Counted from the first letter of the stretch, positions 24,473 to 34,777 are shown. The stretch is DNA of 64,000 nt from Bacillus fonticola (GCF_012955605.1 NZ_CP052135.1:1559469-1623468); one strand, 5' to 3'. A program made the numbers and translations. Notes: generated by a model from the letters alone, not told the origin.

Positions 24473-26482
24473 TTATTTTGATTCAATCAACGCTTTCGCA
24501 CGAGCGACGACATTTTCTACTGTAAAACCGTATTCCTTAAGAACAATTTCTCCAGGTGCAGATGCCCCGAAAGTGTCCACTCCGATAATATCTCCATCCG
24601 TGCCAGTATATTTCTCCCATCCGAAAGGACGTGCCATCTCAACTGCTAAACGCTTTTTGACTGCTCTTGGAAGAACAGACTCTTTATAGCTAGCGTCCTG
24701 TGCGTCAAATCGACTCCAGCTTGGCATGCTAACGACTGAAGCGTCAATTCCATCCTTAGATAACTCCTCTTGAGCAGAGAGCACTAATCCTACTTCTGAT
24801 CCCGTCGCCAATAACAGGAGGTCCGGTGTATCATTGGACGACTTTCGTACAACATATGCTCCTTTTTTGACACCTTGATCAACGGCGTCTTGAGGAAGAT
24901 CCAGCGTAGGCACATCCTGGCGAGTCAATACTAGTACAGTCGGCTCGTTTTTGCTTGTTACAGCTTCTTTCCATGCAGCCTTTACTTCTTTCGCATCAGC
25001 TGGGCGAACAATGTTTACGTTCGGCATTGCGCGCAAAGAAGGTAGTTGCTCAACAGGCTCATGCGTGGGTCCATCTTCACCGACAGCAATACTATCATGG
25101 GTCAGCACATACGTTACTGGAACCCCCATTAAAGCGGATAGTCGCAGTGCAGGACGCAGGTAGTCACTAAACACAAAGAACGTTCCGCCGAACACTTTTA
25201 GCCCTCCATGAAGTGCCATTCCGTTCAAGGCTGCTGCCATTGCAAATTCACGAACACCAAACCAAACGTTACGACCATCGTAGCGCTCATGGGAGAAGTC
25301 CCCAGAAGACTTGATCATCGTTTTATTTGAACCTGCTAAATCGGCAGATCCACCGAATAGCGAAGGCACCCCATCCGCTAACGCGTTCACGAGTTCACCA
25401 GACGAAGCACGAGTCGCCATCCCCTTGTTAGCTGTAAAATTCGGTAGTCCGCGATCCCAATCTTTCGGCAGCTCATCGCGAATTGCCTGGTCAAGCTGCT
25501 CTGCTTCTACTGGAAATGCCTTTTTGTATGCTGAAAATGCTGATTCCCATTCAGACTGAGCTTTTTGACCTCGTTCTTGTACAGTTACACGAAAATGCTC
25601 ATACACTTCTTCTGGAACATGGAAATCTTTTTCGAAAGTCCATTTGTACGCTTCTTTCGTTAGCTTAGCTTCGTCTCCACCGAGAGGGGATCCATGAACA
25701 CCACTTGTTCCTGATTTGTTCGGCGAACCATAGCCAATCACCGTTTTTACTTCAATCATGGTTGGACGAGTTTGATCCAAACGGGCCTGTTCTATCGCTT
25801 TAGAGATTTCGTCAACATCATTGCCGTCCTCTACTTTTATGTAGTGCCAACCATAGGCCGTGAAACGCTGCTCAATATTTTCCGAGAAAGATTTATGCAA
25901 ATCACCATCTAATGAAATATCATTTGAATCGTATAACACGACAAGCTTGCCGAGTTTTAAGTGACCGGCTAGAGAACAAGCTTCGGAGGAAATTCCCTCC
26001 ATTAAATCTCCGTCTCCACAAATCGTATACGTGTAATGATCGACGATGGAATGATCTGGGCGATTAAATTTCGCACTTAAATGTTTTTCTGCCATTGCCA
26101 TCCCGACTGCCATCGCAATGCCTTGGCCTAGAGGTCCTGTCGTTGCCTCCACACCATGTGTGTGACGGAATTCCGGATGTCCGGGCGTTTTACTTCCCCA
26201 TTGACGGAATTCTTTCAGATCGTCCATGGATAGGTCATACCCTGCAAGGTGTAGCATGCTATAAAGCAGCATGGACCCATGTCCAGCTGATAGTACGAAA
26301 CGGTCACGGTTAAACCAAGTAGCATCTTGTGGATTTTGGTTCATAAATTTTGTCCATAACGTATAAGTCATGGGAGCAGCACCCATTGGCATTCCAGGGT
26401 GACCCGATTTTGCTTTTTCAATGGCATCAATGGAGAGCGTACGTATTGTGTTAATTGAGAGTTGATCCTGATTCATTATCAT
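24473..26482 (-). CDS. tkt: Transketolase
   Basis: Transketolase moves two-carbon units between sugar phosphates in the pentose phosphate pathway, with thiamine diphosphate. The 669 residues have the usual full length. Visible motifs: [20 protein letters not shown], the ThDP site [13 protein letters not shown] and the C-domain [20 protein letters not shown]. The ATG at 26482 is 9 nt from AAAGGA; ATGs at 26491 and 26476 also exist. It is followed by sirA and preceded by ynzC. Confidence 0.96.
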   Translation of the reverse strand: MIMNQDQLSINTIRTLSIDAIEKAKSGHPGMPMGAAPMTYTLWTKFMNQNPQDATWFNRDRFVLSAGHGSMLLYSMLHLAGYDLSMDDLKEFRQWGSKTPGHPEFRHTHGVEATTGPLGQGIAMAVGMAMAEKHLSAKFNRPDHSIVDHYTYTICGDGDLMEGISSEACSLAGHLKLGKLVVLYDSNDISLDGDLHKSFSENIEQRFTAYGWHYIKVEDGNDVDEISKAIEQARLDQTRPTMIEVKTVIGYGSPNKSGTSGVHGSPLGGDEAKLTKEAYKWTFEKDFHVPEEVYEHFRVTVQERGQKAQSEWESAFSAYKKAFPVEAEQLDQAIRDELPKDWDRGLPNFTANKGMATRASSGELVNALADGVPSLFGGSADLAGSNKTMIKSSGDFSHERYDGRNVWFGVREFAMAAALNGMALHGGLKVFGGTFFVFSDYLRPALRLSALMGVPVTYVLTHDSIAVGEDGPTHEPVEQLPSLRAMPNVNIVRPADAKEVKAAWKEAVTSKNEPTVLVLTRQDVPTLDLPQDAVDQGVKKGAYVVRKSSNDTPDLLLLATGSEVGLVLSAQEELSKDGIDASVVSMPSWSRFDAQDASYKESVLPRAVKKRLAVEMARPFGWEKYTGTDGDIIGVDTFGASAPGEIVLKEYGFTVENVVARAKALIESK

Positions 26483-26586
26483 GATATCCATTCCTTTCGT
26501 CAGAAACGAGTTTTCACATAGTGTAGCGTCAATGTGCTGTATGTATGTAGGACAAAAAGCGAGGAGTACATATTTTCCCCGTCAAG

Positions 26587-26820
26587 TTAATGACTGCGCT
26601 TTCGAGTTTGGCGATCTTTCAACTTTTCCGGCGTGACGTCATTCCCGTTTGGATCAACAATTTTCACTCCGTCGAGCGTGTTGAGCATTGAGTTACGAAA
26701 CGACTTTAAATACTCTTTTCGTAACTTAGATTGCTCTTTCGCTTCAGCTTCAGATAACCCTTGTTCTTTCGACTTTTTTGCGAGTTCGTTAATGCGTTGC
26801 AACATTTGTGGTGAAATCAT
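26587..26820 (-). CDS. ynzC: DUF896 family protein, YnzC-like
   Basis: A 77-residue basic, helical protein: MISPQMLQRINELAKKSKEQ, LSEAEAKEQSKLRKEYLKSF, then DPNGNDVTPEKLK. It matches UPF0291/YnzC, a two-helix protein. In B. subtilis it belongs to the SOS-regulated yneA-yneB-ynzC operon; here yneA and yneB are absent. GAAAGGGAG precedes the ATG. Confidence 0.92.
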   Translation of the reverse strand: MISPQMLQRINELAKKSKEQGLSEAEAKEQSKLRKEYLKSFRNSMLNTLDGVKIVDPNGNDVTPEKLKDRQTRKRSH

Positions 26821-27070
26821 TAGGAAACTCCCTTTCGTAAAACTTGTCCAATAAGGACGAAAGTTGTCCTAATCATACTAAACTGGACTGTTCATGACAA
26901 GCAACGCGAGCCGTAATAAGGCAAAACACATTCTCTCCCTGTTTCTCCACGTATCTCTTTTACATACTCCTGATATCTTCTATGTACAGTAGCCTTCGAA
27001 AAATCATACACTAGTCTCCTTAAAAGTAGTGACATAAGTGTGATATTTTCACTTATAGACTCCCTGCAAA

Positions 27071-27084
27071 CGTACGTATGTTCT
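27071..27084. promoter_or_regulatory. SOS (LexA/DinR) box 1, candidate
   Basis: CGTAC-GTAT-GTTCT resembles the Bacillus consensus CGAAC-N4-GTTCG with two deviations. It is placed where it could control the minus-strand ynzC transcript. Confidence 0.45.
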
Positions 27085-27188
27085 TTTTAGAGCAAAAATA
27101 AATAGATATTGCACAATCCGTATGTAATCCCACAAAAGCTGCACGTCCAACAATTTTCTTTTACCCATTTCATCAATGACCCCTCCAC

Positions 27189-27202
27189 AGAATGTATGTT
27201 CG
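27189..27202. promoter_or_regulatory. SOS (LexA/DinR) box 2
   Basis: On the minus strand CGAAC-ATAC-ATTCT: one perfect half-site and one near half-site. Confidence 0.6.
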
Positions 27203-27227
27203 CTCCATGTAATATCTTTATTTTATA

Positions 27228-27241
27228 CGAACATACATTCC
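27228..27241. promoter_or_regulatory. SOS (LexA/DinR) box 3
   Basis: CGAAC-ATAC-ATTCC. It is the mirror image of box 2, 25 bp away. Confidence 0.65.
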
Positions 27242-27256
27242 GTGTCAACTTTTTTT

Positions 27257-27297
27257 CGAACTTATGTTTGCGTGCTCTTGGTAAAACATGCTATACT
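27257..27297 (+). promoter_or_regulatory. lexA promoter with SOS box 4
   Basis: TTGCGT (27268-27273), an 18-bp spacer and TATACT (27292-27297) make a SigA promoter. CGAAC-TTAT-GTTTG (27257-27270) overlaps the -35, which fits autorepression by LexA. Confidence 0.75.
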
Positions 27298-27310
27298 ACA
27301 CCTAGATTAT

Positions 27311-27324
27311 AGAACGTATGTACT
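27311..27324. promoter_or_regulatory. SOS (LexA/DinR) box 5
   Basis: AGAAC-GTAT-GTACT, downstream of the lexA -10, about 35 bp before the ATG. Confidence 0.55.
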
Positions 27325-27358
27325 CTACATAAACAGGAGATTAGGAGAGGTGAATGAC

Positions 27359-27982
27359 ATGTCTACATTATCTAAAAGACAACAAGCTATTTTAGACTAT
27401 ATAAAGGATGAAGTACAAAAAAAGGGCTATCCACCTTCAGTTCGGGAAATCGGGGAAGCTGTTGGACTTGCCTCTAGTTCTACAGTGCATGGCCACCTTG
27501 CGCGTTTGGAAAGTAAAGGCTATATTCGTCGCGATCCTACAAAACCACGCGCTATTGAAGTAATGGATCTAGACGGAAACGACCATATAGAAAGAACGGA
27601 CGCAAGACAAGTCCCATTAGTCGGGAAGGTCACAGCCGGAACGCCTATCACTGCGATCGAGAACATCGAGCAATACTTCCCACTTCCAGAACATCTAGCG
27701 CCACAAGATGAGCACGTTTTCATGTTGGAAGTGATGGGAGACAGTATGATTGACGCCGGAATACTTGATGGAGACTACGTGATCGTCAGACAGCAGCAAT
27801 CCGCGACTAATGGGGAAATTGTCGTTGCCATGACAGAAGAGGACGAAGCTACTGTTAAACGCTTTTTTAAAGAAGCTGACCACATTCGGCTCCAGCCGGA
27901 AAACGAGACACTCGAACCGATTCTCGTCCGTTCCGTGACGATTCTAGGCAAAGTAATTGGCGTATTCCGTGAAATACAATAA
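27359..27982 (+). CDS. lexA: SOS repressor LexA
   Basis: LexA (DinR) represses SOS genes and cleaves itself when RecA filaments form. The 207-residue protein has an N-terminal winged helix ([20 protein letters not shown], about residues 23-42), the cleavage bond A93-G94 in KVTAGTPI, catalytic S129 ([10 protein letters not shown]) and K167 (EATVKRFF), so it should be fully functional. The ATG follows AGGAGAGGTG. Several SOS boxes precede it. Confidence 0.96.
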   Translation: MSTLSKRQQAILDYIKDEVQKKGYPPSVREIGEAVGLASSSTVHGHLARLESKGYIRRDPTKPRAIEVMDLDGNDHIERTDARQVPLVGKVTAGTPITAIENIEQYFPLPEHLAPQDEHVFMLEVMGDSMIDAGILDGDYVIVRQQQSATNGEIVVAMTEEDEATVKRFFKEADHIRLQPENETLEPILVRSVTILGKVIGVFREIQ

Positions 27983-28021
27983 ATTATGTTAAGGAGCCAT
28001 TCGTTGGTTCTCTTTCCAAAG

Positions 28022-28061
28022 AAAAACCCCTTAAAGCCTAGAGCCTCAAGGGGGGTTTTTT
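28022..28061. terminator. Bidirectional terminator, lexA / glnA
   Basis: AAAAACCCC ... GGGGGGTTTTTT hairpin between convergent genes, A-run on the left and T-run on the right. Confidence 0.85.
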
Positions 28062-28062
28062 A

Positions 28063-29400
28063 TTAGAATTGTTGCATATACTGCTCTCTTTCCCATGGAT
28101 GTACTTGCGTACGGAACATATCCCATTCAATCTCCTTCGCTTCGATGAAGTGTTCAAGGATGTGTTCGCCGAGGGCTTTTGTCATGACTTCGTCGGATTG
28201 TAGGTTTTCCAGCGCTTGGTATAATGTTGCCGGAAGATCTACGATGCCTTCTGCTAGGCGTTCTTCTTTTGACATGACGTAAATGTTGCGATCCACTGGT
28301 TTCGGTGCTTCTAATTGGTTTCTGATTCCGTCAAGACCTGCGCTGAGCAATACGGCCATCGCAAGGTATGGGTTGGCTGCTGGGTCTACGCTCCGTACTT
28401 CGACGCGTGTACTCACTCCACGAGATGCTGGGATGCGAATGAGTGGAGAACGGTTGCGTGCAGACCACGCTACGTAACATGGTGCTTCGTATCCTGGTAC
28501 TAAACGTTTGTATGAGTTCACTGTTGGGTTTGTGACGGCAGTGAAGTTGACAGCGTGCTTCAAAACACCAGCCAAAAATTGATTCGCGGTTTCGCTCAAT
28601 TGGAGTGTGCCGCTTTCGTCGAAAAATGCGTTAACTCCACCCTTTTTAAAGAGTGATAGGTTACAGTGCATACCGCTTCCGTTCACGCCAAATAATGGTT
28701 TAGGCATAAAGGTTGCGTGCAGTCCGTGTTTGCGCGCAATCGTTTTAACGACAAGTTTGAACGTTTGGATGTCGTCGCACGCTTCTAGCGCATTTGCATA
28801 TTTAAAATCGATTTCGTGTTGACCCGGTGCGACTTCGTGGTGAGAAGCTTCTACTTCAAAGCCCATTTCCTCTAGTTCCAGCACGATGTCACGGCGACAG
28901 TTTTCCCCCAGGTCTGTTGGGGCTAGGTCAAAATAGCCACCGTTATCGTTTAACTCCAGGCTTGGACCTCCTTTTTCGTCCAATTTGAACAAGAAGAATT
29001 CCGGCTCTGGTCCGAGGTTGAAGTCTGTAAATCCGAGCGCTTCCATTTCCTTTAGGACACGACGCAGATTATTTCTTGGATCTCCCTCAAAAGGAGTGCC
29101 ATCTGGGTTATAAATATCACAAATGAGACGCGCTACTTTTCCTTTTTCAGCAGTCCACGGGAATACAACCCATGTGTTTAGATCAGGAAATAAATACATA
29201 TCAGACTCTTCGATGCGAACAAAACCTTCGATAGAAGATCCGTCAAACATCATTTTGTTATCGAGCGCTTTCGGAAGTTGGCTGAGTGGGATTTCCACGT
29301 TTTTGATCGTCCCTAAAATGTCTGTAAATTGAAGACGAATAAATTTCACATTTTGTTCTTCAGCCAAACGCATAATATCTTCTTTGGAAAACTTATCCAT
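28063..29400 (-). CDS. glnA: Glutamine synthetase, type I-alpha
   Basis: It makes glutamine from glutamate and ammonia and, in Bacillus, its feedback-inhibited form signals to GlnR and TnrA. The 445 residues lack the adenylylation-type extension, as in GSI-alpha. Motifs: [39 protein letters not shown], the ATP-site run near [18 protein letters not shown] and catalytic [10 protein letters not shown]. The ATG has AAGGAGGAAG upstream. It is the second gene of a glnR-glnA operon, 50 bp after glnR. Confidence 0.97.
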   Translation of the reverse strand: MDKFSKEDIMRLAEEQNVKFIRLQFTDILGTIKNVEIPLSQLPKALDNKMMFDGSSIEGFVRIEESDMYLFPDLNTWVVFPWTAEKGKVARLICDIYNPDGTPFEGDPRNNLRRVLKEMEALGFTDFNLGPEPEFFLFKLDEKGGPSLELNDNGGYFDLAPTDLGENCRRDIVLELEEMGFEVEASHHEVAPGQHEIDFKYANALEACDDIQTFKLVVKTIARKHGLHATFMPKPLFGVNGSGMHCNLSLFKKGGVNAFFDESGTLQLSETANQFLAGVLKHAVNFTAVTNPTVNSYKRLVPGYEAPCYVAWSARNRSPLIRIPASRGVSTRVEVRSVDPAANPYLAMAVLLSAGLDGIRNQLEAPKPVDRNIYVMSKEERLAEGIVDLPATLYQALENLQSDEVMTKALGEHILEHFIEAKEIEWDMFRTQVHPWEREQYMQQF

Positions 29401-29450
29401 TCGTTTCTTCCTCCTTAAATTGGCAAAAGGGTGTACCCTTTCGATGTCTC

Positions 29451-29849
29451 TTAATGGAAAAACCTTGATAAATCCCCTTGACGCAATGTGCCCCGTGGTC
29501 GGGACGGGTCCATCATTTCTTGACGTAAGTACTTACGTAAATCTCGATCTGATAAATCTTTTTTCGTTTCAGCATGAGGCATCACATGTGCCTTCATTTG
29601 GTCTGTACGTTGCTTAAAAACAGCTTTGACTCCCGCGAGGTTAACGCCTTGATCCAAAAGATCTTTCACTTCTAGCAAAATATCTAAATCCTGGTAGGAG
29701 AATAACCGTTTCCCCCCTTGGGACCGTGCTGGCGCGACAAGTCCGTGCTCTTCATAATACCGAATCTGTCTAGCGGATAAATCCGTTAGTTTCATCACAA
29801 TGCTAATAGGAAACAGTGGCATCGATTTACGAATTTCCTTCGATGACAT
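29451..29849 (-). CDS. glnR: Glutamine synthetase repressor GlnR
   Basis: A MerR-family repressor of glnRA and other nitrogen genes when glutamine is plentiful. 132 residues: [20 protein letters not shown], then the MerR helix-turn-helix and wing ([20 protein letters not shown]), then a C-terminal tail that in B. subtilis senses glutamine synthetase. The ATG at 29849 has AAAGGGGA upstream; the open frame extends further but without a ribosome site. Two operator-like sequences lie in its promoter. Confidence 0.94.
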   Translation of the reverse strand: MSSKEIRKSMPLFPISIVMKLTDLSARQIRYYEEHGLVAPARSQGGKRLFSYQDLDILLEVKDLLDQGVNLAGVKAVFKQRTDQMKAHVMPHAETKKDLSDRDLRKYLRQEMMDPSRPRGTLRQGDLSRFFH

Positions 29850-29877
29850 TGTACATTCCCCTTTCCTCTTCAAACAC

Positions 29878-29928
29878 ATTATATGTCGTGTTAGAAATAA
29901 TGTCAAACGAATGTTAGGTTTTCTAACA
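29878..29928 (-). promoter_or_regulatory. glnRA promoter with GlnR/TnrA boxes
   Basis: On the minus strand TTGACA (plus 29901-29906), 17-bp spacer, TATAAT (29878-29883): both consensus hexamers are perfect. TGTTAG-N5-CTAACA at 29912-29928 fits the TGTNA-N7-TNACA box exactly. A second, weaker match at 29889-29905 overlaps the -35 and spacer. B. subtilis glnRA has the same two-box layout. Confidence 0.85.
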
Positions 29929-30126
29929 AAATATTTCCCCAACAGAAAACATTATGAGCGCAGCACGCAACCATGCATGGAAACGGATCACAAAGCAGTT
30001 GCGTTGTGATCAAGGCGGTGCGAGTGGAGCCCCATGTAGTAGTTTATAAAGCAACATTCGAAGTTGTTTTCTAACGGGATAGATAATGATGTTAGGAATC
30101 TGCGTAACTCCGCCCCTTTTCCACAG

Positions 30127-30153
30127 AAAAAAGAGACTACGAGAGTCCCTTTG
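30127..30153 (-). terminator. Terminator after ynbB
   Basis: AGGGAC-TCTCGTA-GTCTCT followed by TTTTTC on the minus strand; it overlaps the end of the coding sequence. Confidence 0.6.
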
Positions 30154-31411
30154 CTGGTTCTTTTTGTTGTAAAGTTCCCTTCTCCAAACACGTCTCCAAA
30201 GCAGAACAAATCGCGTATTTCACATGTTCGTACGTTAAGCCACCTTGAATGAACGCAGTATACGGCGCGCGGATCGGTCCGTCGGCAGTCAGCTCTAAAC
30301 TAGCCCCTTGTATGAATGTACCTGCTGCCATAATGACATCATCTTCATAGCCAGGCATGTATCCTGGGTAGGGTGTGACGTGTGCATTGATAGGTGAAGC
30401 GTGTTGAATCGCTTGGCAAAAGGCAATCATGCGTTTGGCATCATGAAAGGTCACGGATTGTACGAGATCGGTCCGCACCTCGCCACTGTGTGGAGATGCA
30501 TCTAGGCCAAAGTGTTCGACTGCTTTTGCCGTGAAGTGGGCGCCCTTTACTGCTTGTGCTACCGTATGTGGTGCCATAAATAGTCCTTGGAAAAAGTCTG
30601 TGTAGCCGCTTGGGTTGGGTCCTACTTGTGCACCGATACCAGGTGCCGTGAGTCTGGCGGCACAGGCTTCTATCAGCCCCACTTCCCCGACTAAATAGCC
30701 TCCCGTTTTTGCAAGTCCTCCCCCAGGATTTTTAATGAGAGAGCCTGCCATTATGTCTGCACCGACATGAGTCGGCTCTTCGCTTTCCACAAACTCGCCG
30801 TAGCAGTTGTCTACAAAGCAAATGGTTTCTGGGCTGATCGTTTTCACGAGCGTAATCAGTTCTTCAATTTGTTTTACAGTAAAGGAAGGTCTGTTCGCAT
30901 ATCCTCTTGATCGTTGGATCGCGATGAGTCTTGGTTGTGTTTGCAACACTGCTATAATCGCTTCCTTATCGGGTGTCCAGCCGTCTAAAAGCGGAACAGC
31001 CTCGTACGTTACACCGAATTCTTTGAGCGAACCAGTCGCCTGTATTTTCTGACCGATAATCGGGGTCAGCGTATCGTATGGCTCGCCGGTAATGGATACA
31101 AAATGGTCACCTGGTCGGAGCAAACCGAACAGTGCGGTCGCAATCGCGTGTGTCCCAGAAATCAGCTGCGGTCGCACGAGGGCAGCTTCCGCACCAAAAA
31201 CGTCGGCATAGACGCCCTCCAACCCATCTCTTCCTAAACAATCATAGCCGTAACCTGTAGATGGAGCTAGATGTGCCTCAGACACTTTAGCCCGCTGGAA
31301 TGCTCGCAACACTCGCGCTTGATTGTCGTACGCAATCTCGTCTATCCGTTTAAAGATTTGTACAAAAGTGGATTCGATTGACTCAATAAATTTAATACGA
31401 TTCCATGTCAT
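30137..31411 (-). CDS. ynbB: PLP-dependent YnbB / methionine gamma-lyase-like protein
   Basis: 424 residues of the aluminium-resistance / YnbB family, a fold-type I PLP enzyme group related to cystathionine and methionine gamma-lyases; the reaction is not known. It has APSTGYGYDCLGRDGLE, RPQLISGTHAIATALFGLL and a likely PLP lysine in MAGSLIKNPGGGLAKTGGY. The ATG at 31411 has AAGGAAG upstream and overlaps the end of hflX by 20 bp, so the two are coupled. B. subtilis has the same order (ynbA-ynbB-glnR). Confidence 0.85.
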   Translation of the reverse strand: MTWNRIKFIESIESTFVQIFKRIDEIAYDNQARVLRAFQRAKVSEAHLAPSTGYGYDCLGRDGLEGVYADVFGAEAALVRPQLISGTHAIATALFGLLRPGDHFVSITGEPYDTLTPIIGQKIQATGSLKEFGVTYEAVPLLDGWTPDKEAIIAVLQTQPRLIAIQRSRGYANRPSFTVKQIEELITLVKTISPETICFVDNCYGEFVESEEPTHVGADIMAGSLIKNPGGGLAKTGGYLVGEVGLIEACAARLTAPGIGAQVGPNPSGYTDFFQGLFMAPHTVAQAVKGAHFTAKAVEHFGLDASPHSGEVRTDLVQSVTFHDAKRMIAFCQAIQHASPINAHVTPYPGYMPGYEDDVIMAAGTFIQGASLELTADGPIRAPYTAFIQGGLTYEHVKYAICSALETCLEKGTLQQKEPAKGLS

Positions 31412-32621
31412 GCGATGCTTCCTTCTTTCGTTCAAATCCTGCTACTCGGTACATGTTTGTCTGCTCTTCAAAGTCCATGGACGAGACGACGGTTTCTCTG
31501 CGAAGTTTGGCTAAAATACCACCTTCATCTGATGGGACTTCTCTTTCATACGGAACGAGCATGGCAGACAACGCCTGTTCCAGTAATTGTTTAACATGAG
31601 CAATATCATCGGGATCTAGTGCACTCATTCGGAACGCACTACTCCCACCAGCCCAGTCTTCTGTCATCTTGTCTTTTTTGTTTAACACGAGTACCTCTGG
31701 AATCTGGCTAGCACCGAGCTGTTGCAAAATCTTGTGCACGGTTTGAATTTGTTGGTTGAACTGTTCATGACTTCCATCCACCACATGCAATAACACGTCT
31801 GCCTCCAACACTTCCTCAAGGGTAGAGCGGAAAGAAGCGATGAGCGTTGTGGGGAGCTTTTGGATGAACCCAACCGTGTCTGACAAAATGACCGTAGTCC
31901 CTGATGGCAATTTACATTTGCGGGTTGTGGCGTCGAGAGTGGCAAAAAGGGCATCTTCTTCAAAAACATCTGCTTGTGTTAACTGATTAAACGTCGTAGA
32001 CTTTCCGGCGTTCGTGTAGCCGACAATCGCTACATGGAACACATCACTTTTTCGCCGTTTCTCGCGGTGTAGTTCCCGATTTGTTTGGACACTGTGTAGA
32101 GAACGTTTCATTTCGGTAATCCGTTCACGAATGTGGCGGCGATCGGTTTCTAGCTTGGTTTCCCCAGGGCCTCTTGCACCGATTCCACCCCCTTGTCTGC
32201 TGAGGGCAATCCCTTGGCCACCTAGGCGTGGTAGTAAATACTCTAGTTGGGCGAGCTCTACTTGTAGCTTTCCTTCTTTTGTCTGCGCACGCTGAGCGAA
32301 GATGTCCAAAATGAGCTGTGTGCGGTCAATAACACGCGCCTCGACCTCGCGCGACAAATTCCGAATTTGACTCGGTGTGAGCTCGTCGTTAAAAATAACA
32401 AGTTCCGCTTCCGTTTCTTCAACTAAAAAAGCGAGCTCTTCAATCTTTCCTGACCCTATGTATGTGGCCGATTCAATCCGTTCTCGTTTTTGCGTAAGAG
32501 TACCTGTCACGACGCCCCCTGCTGTTTTAACAAGCGCCTCTAACTCTGCCATTGTTGACTGAAAAAATTCATCTTCCGTTTGCTGCGTTTGACAGCCTAC
32601 TAATAGGACACGTTCTTCCAT
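31392..32621 (-). CDS. hflX: GTPase HflX
   Basis: A ribosome-associated GTPase that splits or rescues stalled 70S ribosomes. 409 residues: N-terminal HflX domain (ATYIGSGKIEEL, VIFNDELTPSQIRNL), a glycine-rich linker (RQGGGIGARGPGETKLETDR), then the G domain with GYTNAGKSTTFN, DTVGFIQKLP and LNKKD. GAGGTGAG precedes the ATG. It is upstream of ynbB. Confidence 0.94.
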   Translation of the reverse strand: MEERVLLVGCQTQQTEDEFFQSTMAELEALVKTAGGVVTGTLTQKRERIESATYIGSGKIEELAFLVEETEAELVIFNDELTPSQIRNLSREVEARVIDRTQLILDIFAQRAQTKEGKLQVELAQLEYLLPRLGGQGIALSRQGGGIGARGPGETKLETDRRHIRERITEMKRSLHSVQTNRELHREKRRKSDVFHVAIVGYTNAGKSTTFNQLTQADVFEEDALFATLDATTRKCKLPSGTTVILSDTVGFIQKLPTTLIASFRSTLEEVLEADVLLHVVDGSHEQFNQQIQTVHKILQQLGASQIPEVLVLNKKDKMTEDWAGGSSAFRMSALDPDDIAHVKQLLEQALSAMLVPYEREVPSDEGGILAKLRRETVVSSMDFEEQTNMYRVAGFERKKEASHDMESY

Positions 32622-32733
32622 GAACTCACCTCTTGTTTAATCTACCAAAGTGTTCCTTAGCGTGTTACAATAAATTCTGGTTTGCTGAATTTCATAGTAC
32701 CCTTTATCTTACCATAAGAAAGGGTGGGCGCCT

Positions 32734-33360
32734 ATGGCTTGGGAAATGTTGAATCTTATCGGAACTGTTGCGTTTGCTATTAGTGGAGCGTTCATTGCCA
32801 TTGAAGAAGAATATGATCTTTTTGGCATTTATATTTTAGGCATTGTGACCGCGTTTGGCGGAGGGGCCATTCGGAATTTACTGTTAGGCATCCCAGTATC
32901 GCAAATATGGGAACAAGGCGTATTATTTACTACTGCTTTCCTAGTTATTACCGTCGTCATTCTTTTTCCTTATGCAGTGGATCGAGGCTGGAGACGCTGG
33001 GGGCAAACATTTGATGCTGTCGGACTAAGCGCTTTTGCCATTCAGGGAGCTTTGTACGCTAGTCAAATGGAACTCGGGGTTGTGGCACTATTGTTCGCCG
33101 CAGTCCTTACAGGGTGCGGAGGGGGTCTATTGCGAGATGTGTTGGCAGGTAGAAAGCCACTCGTATTTCGCGACGAAATTTATGCGTTATGGGCTGCTCT
33201 TGCTGGAATCGTGATTGGATTTGGATTCGATGTATTTACGTCAGACATCATTTTACTTGCCCTTTTCGTACTCATTACTGTTTTACGTATTTACTCGTTT
33301 TTATACAAATGGCGGCTTCCAAGTCGAAATGTGATACGAAATATGACGAATTCTCCGTAA
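32734..33360 (+). CDS. TRIC-type cation channel family protein
   Basis: A 208-residue membrane protein with about seven hydrophobic segments in two repeats, each with a glycine-rich signature: VTAFGGGAIRNLLLG and LTGCGGGLLRDVLAG. It belongs to the UPF0126 / TRIC family, whose prokaryotic members form trimeric potassium-permeable channels. AAAGGGTGGG precedes the ATG. It stands alone, divergent from hflX and convergent with spoVK. Confidence 0.88.
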   Translation: MAWEMLNLIGTVAFAISGAFIAIEEEYDLFGIYILGIVTAFGGGAIRNLLLGIPVSQIWEQGVLFTTAFLVITVVILFPYAVDRGWRRWGQTFDAVGLSAFAIQGALYASQMELGVVALLFAAVLTGCGGGLLRDVLAGRKPLVFRDEIYALWAALAGIVIGFGFDVFTSDIILLALFVLITVLRIYSFLYKWRLPSRNVIRNMTNSP

Positions 33361-33361
33361 T

Positions 33362-33399
33362 GAAAACCCCCGAACACAAACTGGAGTCGGGGGTTTTCA
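33362..33399. terminator. Bidirectional terminator, TRIC gene / spoVK
   Basis: GAAAACCCCCGA ... TCGGGGGTTTTC perfect 12-bp stem between convergent stops. Confidence 0.9.
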
Positions 33400-33400
33400 T

Positions 33401-34351
33401 CTACATTTTTAAATCAAGGCTCCTCAGCGTCATCAGCTCTGCGCGGTCAAATTCTTGCTCAGTTAACAATCTCATAGAATGCGCACGGATGGATTTTTCC
33501 AACACGTTGCGTACATATCGACCATTACTAAAGTGATTGTTCGACTCGCGCGATTGGACATTTTCTAGGTGCGCTTGGAATTGCCGCGTGGCTTCTTGGC
33601 TAAACACATACTCTTTGTCGTCGAGCATCGTTTGCGCAATCTCCATTAATTCTTTCGTCGTATAATCAGGAAAGTCGATGACGATCGGAAATCTGGAGTA
33701 AAGACCTGGATTGAGTGTAAGAAAATGGTCCATCTCTTCTTTGTATCCAGCCAAAATAAGTACAAACTCTTGGTGCTTATCCTCCATATGCTTCACAAGC
33801 GTGTCGATCGCTTCTTTTCCGAAATCCTTTTCGCCACCGCGACCTAATGAATAGGCTTCGTCAATAAACAAAATACCGCCTAATGACTTTTTGACTAGGT
33901 CACGTGTCTTTTGTGCAGTATGACCAATGTACTCTCCAACTAGATCTGCACGCTCAGCTTCAATTAAATGTCCTTTACTCAATACCTCCATTCGCTGTAA
34001 CAGCGTCCCAATTAATCGAGCCACTGTCGTTTTTCCAGTTCCCGGATTCCCTTTAAACAACATGTGTAATGCCTGTTTTCCAGGTTTTAAACCGGCTTCT
34101 TGACGCTTCTTATTAATGACAATCCAAGCGTATATTTCTTTCATGATCTTTTTCATTTCGCTTAGGCCAACGAGTTGATCGAGTTCCCTCTCCAACGCTT
34201 GCAACGCATCTAGCTCTTCGGTGGTCGCTTGTTTTCGTTGTTTTTGAGTGAGCGTCCCTCGCTCGCCTTCTTTCGGGTACGCGTGTCGCTTTTGCGAGTT
34301 GAGTACAATGTTGATTTGTCCATTATTTTTTAACCGAATGGGTTGATCCAT
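33401..34351 (-). CDS. spoVK: Stage V sporulation protein K
   Basis: A mother-cell AAA ATPase of the CbxX/CfqX type, needed for spore maturation in B. subtilis. 316 residues: N-terminal linker, VGLSEMKKIMKEIYAW, Walker A GNPGTGKTT, Walker B ILFIDEAYSLG and the sensor/arginine region NPGLYSRFPIVIDFPDY. It follows hfq by about 200 bp and a terminator, so it is probably transcribed separately, as expected for a SigE gene. Confidence 0.93.
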   Translation of the reverse strand: MDQPIRLKNNGQINIVLNSQKRHAYPKEGERGTLTQKQRKQATTEELDALQALERELDQLVGLSEMKKIMKEIYAWIVINKKRQEAGLKPGKQALHMLFKGNPGTGKTTVARLIGTLLQRMEVLSKGHLIEAERADLVGEYIGHTAQKTRDLVKKSLGGILFIDEAYSLGRGGEKDFGKEAIDTLVKHMEDKHQEFVLILAGYKEEMDHFLTLNPGLYSRFPIVIDFPDYTTKELMEIAQTMLDDKEYVFSQEATRQFQAHLENVQSRESNNHFSNGRYVRNVLEKSIRAHSMRLLTEQEFDRAELMTLRSLDLKM

Positions 34352-34477
34352 GAAGTCACCTCACCGTTTCCCCTAGCTTCACTCTTTTTGGCAGGAAATA
34401 TAGGCCAAAAAAGTCACTCTCTACGCCTACTTTACTTATCTATATTCACACAATGTGCTTGGCATTAACGAGAGAAC

Positions 34478-34507
34478 GAAAAAGAAGCAGACAAATTGAG
34501 TCTGCTC
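34478..34507 (-). terminator. Terminator after hfq
   Basis: AGCAGAC-TCAATTT-GTCTGCT followed by TCTTTTTC on the minus strand. Confidence 0.8.
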
Positions 34508-34549
34508 CTCGAAAAAAGCTCAAATCATGGACAGAAAACCGTGCGGAAA

Positions 34550-34777
34550 TTAACTATCTTGCTCAATTTTCACGTTTCGTTGTGGGCTAAAAGTGGAGAT
34601 AGCATGCTTAAAAACTAGTTGCTGCTTTCCATCTGTTTCAAAGAGTACGGTAAAGTTGTCAAACCCTTTTACAAGCCCTCTTAATTGGAAACCATTTGTC
34701 AAAAAGACTGTGACAGAAATGTTGTCTTTCCGCAATTGATTTAAGTATTGATCTTGAATATTCACAGGTTGCTTCAT
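34550..34777 (-). CDS. hfq: RNA chaperone Hfq
   Basis: A 75-residue Sm-like protein: [20 protein letters not shown], Sm1 region [20 protein letters not shown] and the Sm2 signature FKHAISTF. In B. subtilis the equivalent signature is YKHAIST; Hfq forms a hexamer binding small RNAs. AGGAGGACG precedes the ATG. It is downstream of miaA by 65 bp, the usual Firmicute arrangement. Confidence 0.96.
   Translation of the reverse strand: MKQPVNIQDQYLNQLRKDNISVTVFLTNGFQLRGLVKGFDNFTVLFETDGKQQLVFKHAISTFSPQRNVKIEQDS

Noticed and set aside
27176..27358. Upstream extension of lexA
   Set aside because: It would read through the promoter and SOS boxes; ATG 27359 has a strong ribosome site and matches the family N-terminus.
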